Source: Desmodus rotundus (Eukaryota > Chordata > Mammalia > Chiroptera > Phyllostomidae). From it: a stretch of DNA of 64,000 nucleotides. The stretch spans positions 124,001 through 188,000 of the forward strand of contig NW_026527555.1 of NCBI RefSeq assembly GCF_022682495.2, given 5' to 3'. Below the pieces are notes generated by a model, which was given only the letters and a program-made list of their open reading frames with translations, had not been told where the DNA came from and did no database searches. Shown here piece after piece: positions 60,993 to 64,000 of this stretch. The position numbers were made by a program, and so were the translations under genes. Within the stretch, counting starts at the first letter, position 1; every line of letters starts with the position of its first letter.

Positions 60993-62990
60993 TCAGTAGC
61001 ATTTTGGTTAGGACACAACGCAAAGCTCTGATATATCAGACACCTTCCGTTTAAAGATAGTGTTAGGGTTAGGGCTAGCATTAGGATTGTGGTAAGGATT
61101 AGCTTTATTATTAGGGTTAGGGTTATGGTTAAGGATCGGGTTAGGGTTAGGGATAGTGTTAGGGTTAGGGTTTGGGTTCATGTTACAGGTAGGTTTAGGT
61201 CTAAGGCTAAAGCTAGCTGAAGGCCGCAGTTAGAAGAAAGTGTGTCATAGAAGATAGTGTATTTCATAGCTGTCATAGTTCTGTGCTTTCATGGAGTGCG
61301 TTCATAATGAGAACGTGATTCTGTAGATCCTTGCACTCCAACACAGCAAGGAAAATGAAAACAGAGCAAAATAGCTGATCATAGGTTCTGAAGAGGGTAT
61401 GTGATATGGTACAAGGCACTCATTTCCAATTCAACTGATATGAGCACATTGATCTAGTGCCGCGTTTTTGCTGAACGCCACTTAACAGGAACATGTTCGT
61501 TCCCGAGTAACTTGGCAGCTTTCAAACCGTTCACTCCTGTGCTGTGTGAGAGAAAGTGACTCGAGTAGAGTAAGGGGACTGCTAGCTGCGCATGCATTGC
61601 TACGTTAAAAACACTGTATGGTCAAAGTGAGGCAGTAGGCTGCTGCTTCTCTTCTTCCCGGGGCTACGCTTTTCTGATGGAAAAAGTACCTAGGAGAAAA
61701 CTCTACTGGGGACTCTCATTCCGCTGCAAGGACCACAAAGTGCTATGCTAGCATTCCCTCCTTTGCGGACGGGAAATAATTTCCGTAGCTCTTGGGCTAT
61801 GACAGGAGCCATAGATCCTATATTGCAGCAAGGTACTTGGGCAGGATGCTGACAAGCGTACGTACTATGTGAGACACCACTGCTTTCATCTTCTACTGCA
61901 ATGAGAACATTGATAACACGTCAAATAGTGTGGATGGCTTTTGTTGAGAACACTTTTCGCACGACTTGATGTAATCCCTGAATGATGCAGGGGAGCGCAA
62001 ACTCCTCACTGCTGTATTCTCAGAGTGGAATGAATGCCCCGGTAGGCCCATGAGGTACTTTTCGCTTCTTCCTCCTTGAACGCTTCACGAACGGGTGGAG
62101 TCCGAGGGACGTAGTATTGTCTCCATGGTTTCTTAGGCTACAGCCTTCTTCTCCCATCACATCTCCTACTGAGATGGGAACATTGAGAAGACGCTGAACC
62201 CGGAGACGGCTTTGGGAAAAAACCCGCTTCCTACGAAACAGGTGGATTCCAGAGTGATTTTGAGGAGCAAACAAATCTTCACGAATGTAGTATCTTCCAC
62301 CGGGAGCCCCACAGGCTACTCTGAGATCCACATTCCCTTAGATCTTCAGAGACTTGGAGTCCAAGTCACGTAGCACGGCCTAGCGGCCTTCCAACGTCCG
62401 GATACGCTTTCCCCGCAGCACGCACAATTTGGCGAAAACAGTGGTAGCCAAGCTTACTCTGGTTCATAGTTGGCATAGTCCTGTACTTCCGTTCACTCCT
62501 TTGTTTTGGGGAACGCGATTCCGCAACTCTCTGGCTCGCAAAGTTACCGCCAAGGTGATCATACAGAAAACCCATTGAAATGACGTTCTAACTCGGCCGG
62601 TTCTATCGGCACCCCCTACATTTCGCACTCTACTGAAACGAGTCCATTGACCTAGTGTTACCCGCTGGAGATGAAATGTGCTAATGAGGCACTTGTATGA
62701 AACATCCTGATTCCCTAGTTGTTTGGAAGCTGTGCATGAATTCCTTGCTGTTCTCGCAGAAGGAAATTCCGTCGAAAAGAGTCAGTGGACTGTGAGCTTC
62801 ATGTGCATATCTAGGTTGGACCAACAGTTTTGTCCACAGGACATAGTAGTCAGTAGCTGCAGGAAATCTTCGGACTCTGCTATTTTGCTGGAATAAAGAG
62901 AGCGGCGAAAAGCCCACACTCGCAGCTCATTGTCCTGCAAAGTTCAGATGCTGCTATGCTCCTGTTCGTTCACTACCCATGGAAATGATT
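60993..62990. repeat. Satellite unit 31 (1998 bp, shortest and most divergent)
   Basis: The first 800 bp holds a cluster of private changes, including CTAAGGCTAAAGC, GCTGAAGGCCGC, CATAATGAGAACG, ACTCCAACAC, CTCTCATTCCGCTGC, GCTAGCATTCC and GAAATAATTTCC. The rear closely follows unit 28. Confidence 0.97.
61060..61176 (+). repeat. Interstitial TTAGGG block, unit 31 (117 bp, contracted)
   Basis: 36 bp (six hexamers) shorter than the common form. The end reads AAGGATCGGG, then GGGATAGTG, then two clean copies before GGGTTTGGG. The AAGGTTAGGGTTAGCG part is missing and GGTTATGGTT is a private change. Confidence 0.95.
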
Positions 62991-64000
62991 TCTGTAGCAT
63001 TTTGGTTGGGACACAACGCAAAGCTCTGATATATCAGACACCTTCCGTTTAAAGATAGGGTTAGGGTTAGGGCTAGCATTAGGATTGTGGTAAGGATTAG
63101 CTTTATTATTAGGGTTAGGGTTAGGGTTAAGGATAGGGTTAGGGTTAGGGTTAGGGTTAGTGTTAGGGTTTGGGTTCATGTTACAGGTAGGTTTAGGTCT
63201 AGGGCTAGAGCTAGCTGACGGCCGCAGTTAGAAGAAAGTGTGTCATAGAAGATAGTGTATTTCATAGCTGTCATAGTTCTGTGCTTTCATGGAGTGCGTT
63301 CATGATGAGAAAGTGATTCTGTAGATCCTTGCACTCAAACACAGCAAGGTAAATGAAAACAGAGCAAAATAGCTGATCATAGGTTCTGAAGAGGGTATGT
63401 GATATGGTACAAGGCACTCATTTCCAATTCAACTGATATGAGCACATTGATCTAGTGCCGCGTTTTTGCTGAACGCCACTTAACAGGAACATGTTCGTTC
63501 CCGAGTAACTTGGCAGCTTTCAAACCGTTCACTCCTGTGCTGTGTGAGAGAAAGTGACTCGAGTAGAGTAAGGGGACTGCTAGCTGCGCATGCATTGCTA
63601 CGTTAAAAACACTGTATGGTCAAAGTGAGGCAGTAGGCTGCTGCTTCTCTTCTTCCCGGGGCTTCTTTTTTCTGATGGAAAAAGTACCTAGGAGAAAACT
63701 CTACTGGGGACGCTCATTCCCCTGCAAGGACCACAAAGTGCTATGCTAACATTCCCTCCTTTGCGGACGGGAAATCATTTCCGTAGTTCTTGGGCTATGA
63801 CAGGAGCCATAGATCCTATATTGCAGCAAGGTACTTGGGCAGGATGCTGACAAGCGTACGTACTATGTGAGACACCACTGCTTTCATCTCCTACTGCAAT
63901 GAGAACATTGATAACACGTCAAATAGTGTGGATGGCTTTTGTTGAGAACACTTTTCGCACGACTTGATGTAATCCCTGAATGATGCAGGGGAGCGCAAAC
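62991..64000. repeat. Satellite unit 32 (partial, 1010 bp, cut by window end)
   Basis: Begins after GATTTCT as units 24 and 27 do, and has CTTCTTTTTTCTG and AAGCGTACGTAC. Private GGTTGGGACAC near 63005. The sequence is in phase up to the edge, so the array continues to the right. Confidence 0.96.
63058..63174 (+). repeat. Interstitial TTAGGG block, unit 32 (117 bp, contracted)
   Basis: Also 36 bp short, but with different internal content from unit 31: AAGGATA runs directly into clean copies with one TTAGTG. The contraction may have been a separate event. Confidence 0.95.

Larger units (their letters stand above)
1..64000. repeat. Subtelomeric-type satellite array, ~2.03 kb unit, 31 full copies plus one partial
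   Basis: The same sequence landmarks recur in one order and orientation from end to end. For example, the GATTTCAGTAGC/GATTTCTGTAGC motif that marks my unit start recurs every 1998-2042 bp, most often 2027-2035. No landmark is missing or inverted and no unique insert is seen. Neither array edge lies in the window, so the true array is longer than 64 kb. The TTAGGG block in every unit marks it as eukaryotic and suggests a subtelomeric or heterochromatic location; the location is inferred. Unit boundaries are an arbitrary phase chosen at window position 1. Confidence 0.98.

Noticed and set aside
1..64000. CRISPR array
   Set aside because: The repeating unit is about 2 kb with no short repeat-spacer pattern, and TTAGGG marks a eukaryotic genome.
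1..64000. Ribosomal DNA array with a ~2 kb spacer
   Set aside because: No stretch resembles conserved rRNA sequence, and the unit is too short to hold an rDNA transcription unit.

Overview
The whole window is one uninterrupted, head-to-tail tandem array. A unit of about 2.03 kb occurs 31 times complete and once truncated by the right edge (1010 bp). All copies lie in the same direction and no single-copy sequence separates them. By eye, units differ by a few percent or less, and most variants are shared between several units. I find no gene, tRNA, rRNA, transposon or CRISPR array.

Each unit opens with a block of about 150 bp of interrupted vertebrate-type telomere repeat, (TTAGGG)n on the + strand. 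This block recurs 32 times at the same phase. TTAGGG rules out bacteria and points to a eukaryote with TTAGGG telomeres (animals, many fungi, several protist and algal groups); the sequence does not settle the lineage. An array with embedded telomere repeats on one strand is typical of subtelomeric satellite or a large heterochromatic block. If the G-rich strand runs toward the chromosome end, as it does at true telomeres, the telomere lies to the right. That is inference.

Layout within a unit (offsets from unit start): TTAGGG block at about 68-220; a degenerate TTAGGG-like tail at 231-260; segment A1 at 280-868; segment B1 at 849-1083; segment B2 at 1141-1353; segment A2 from 1477 to about 44 bp into the next unit. 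A1 resembles A2, and B1 resembles B2, in direct orientation at roughly two thirds identity. The present unit therefore looks like about 1.7 copies of an older repeat of about 1.2 kb, with the TTAGGG block where the missing part would be.

Layout along the window: units 1-5 form a left-hand family. Units 6-9, 13-14 and the front parts of 10 and 15 form a second family. Units 10-12 and 15-17 carry most of a third sequence type and form a 10.17 kb-offset duplication. Units 18-32 form a right-hand family with higher-order structure: a 4.07 kb dimer (units 19-20 and 21-22), then a 6.09 kb trimer (units 22-24, 25-27, 28-30, with unit 31 matching 28). Unit length changes mainly in 6-bp steps, from the number of TTAGGG copies. 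Units 31 and 32 have TTAGGG blocks 36 bp shorter, and unit 31 carries the most private changes. Many variants shared between units are CpG to TpG or CpA changes, which suggests the array is CpG-methylated.
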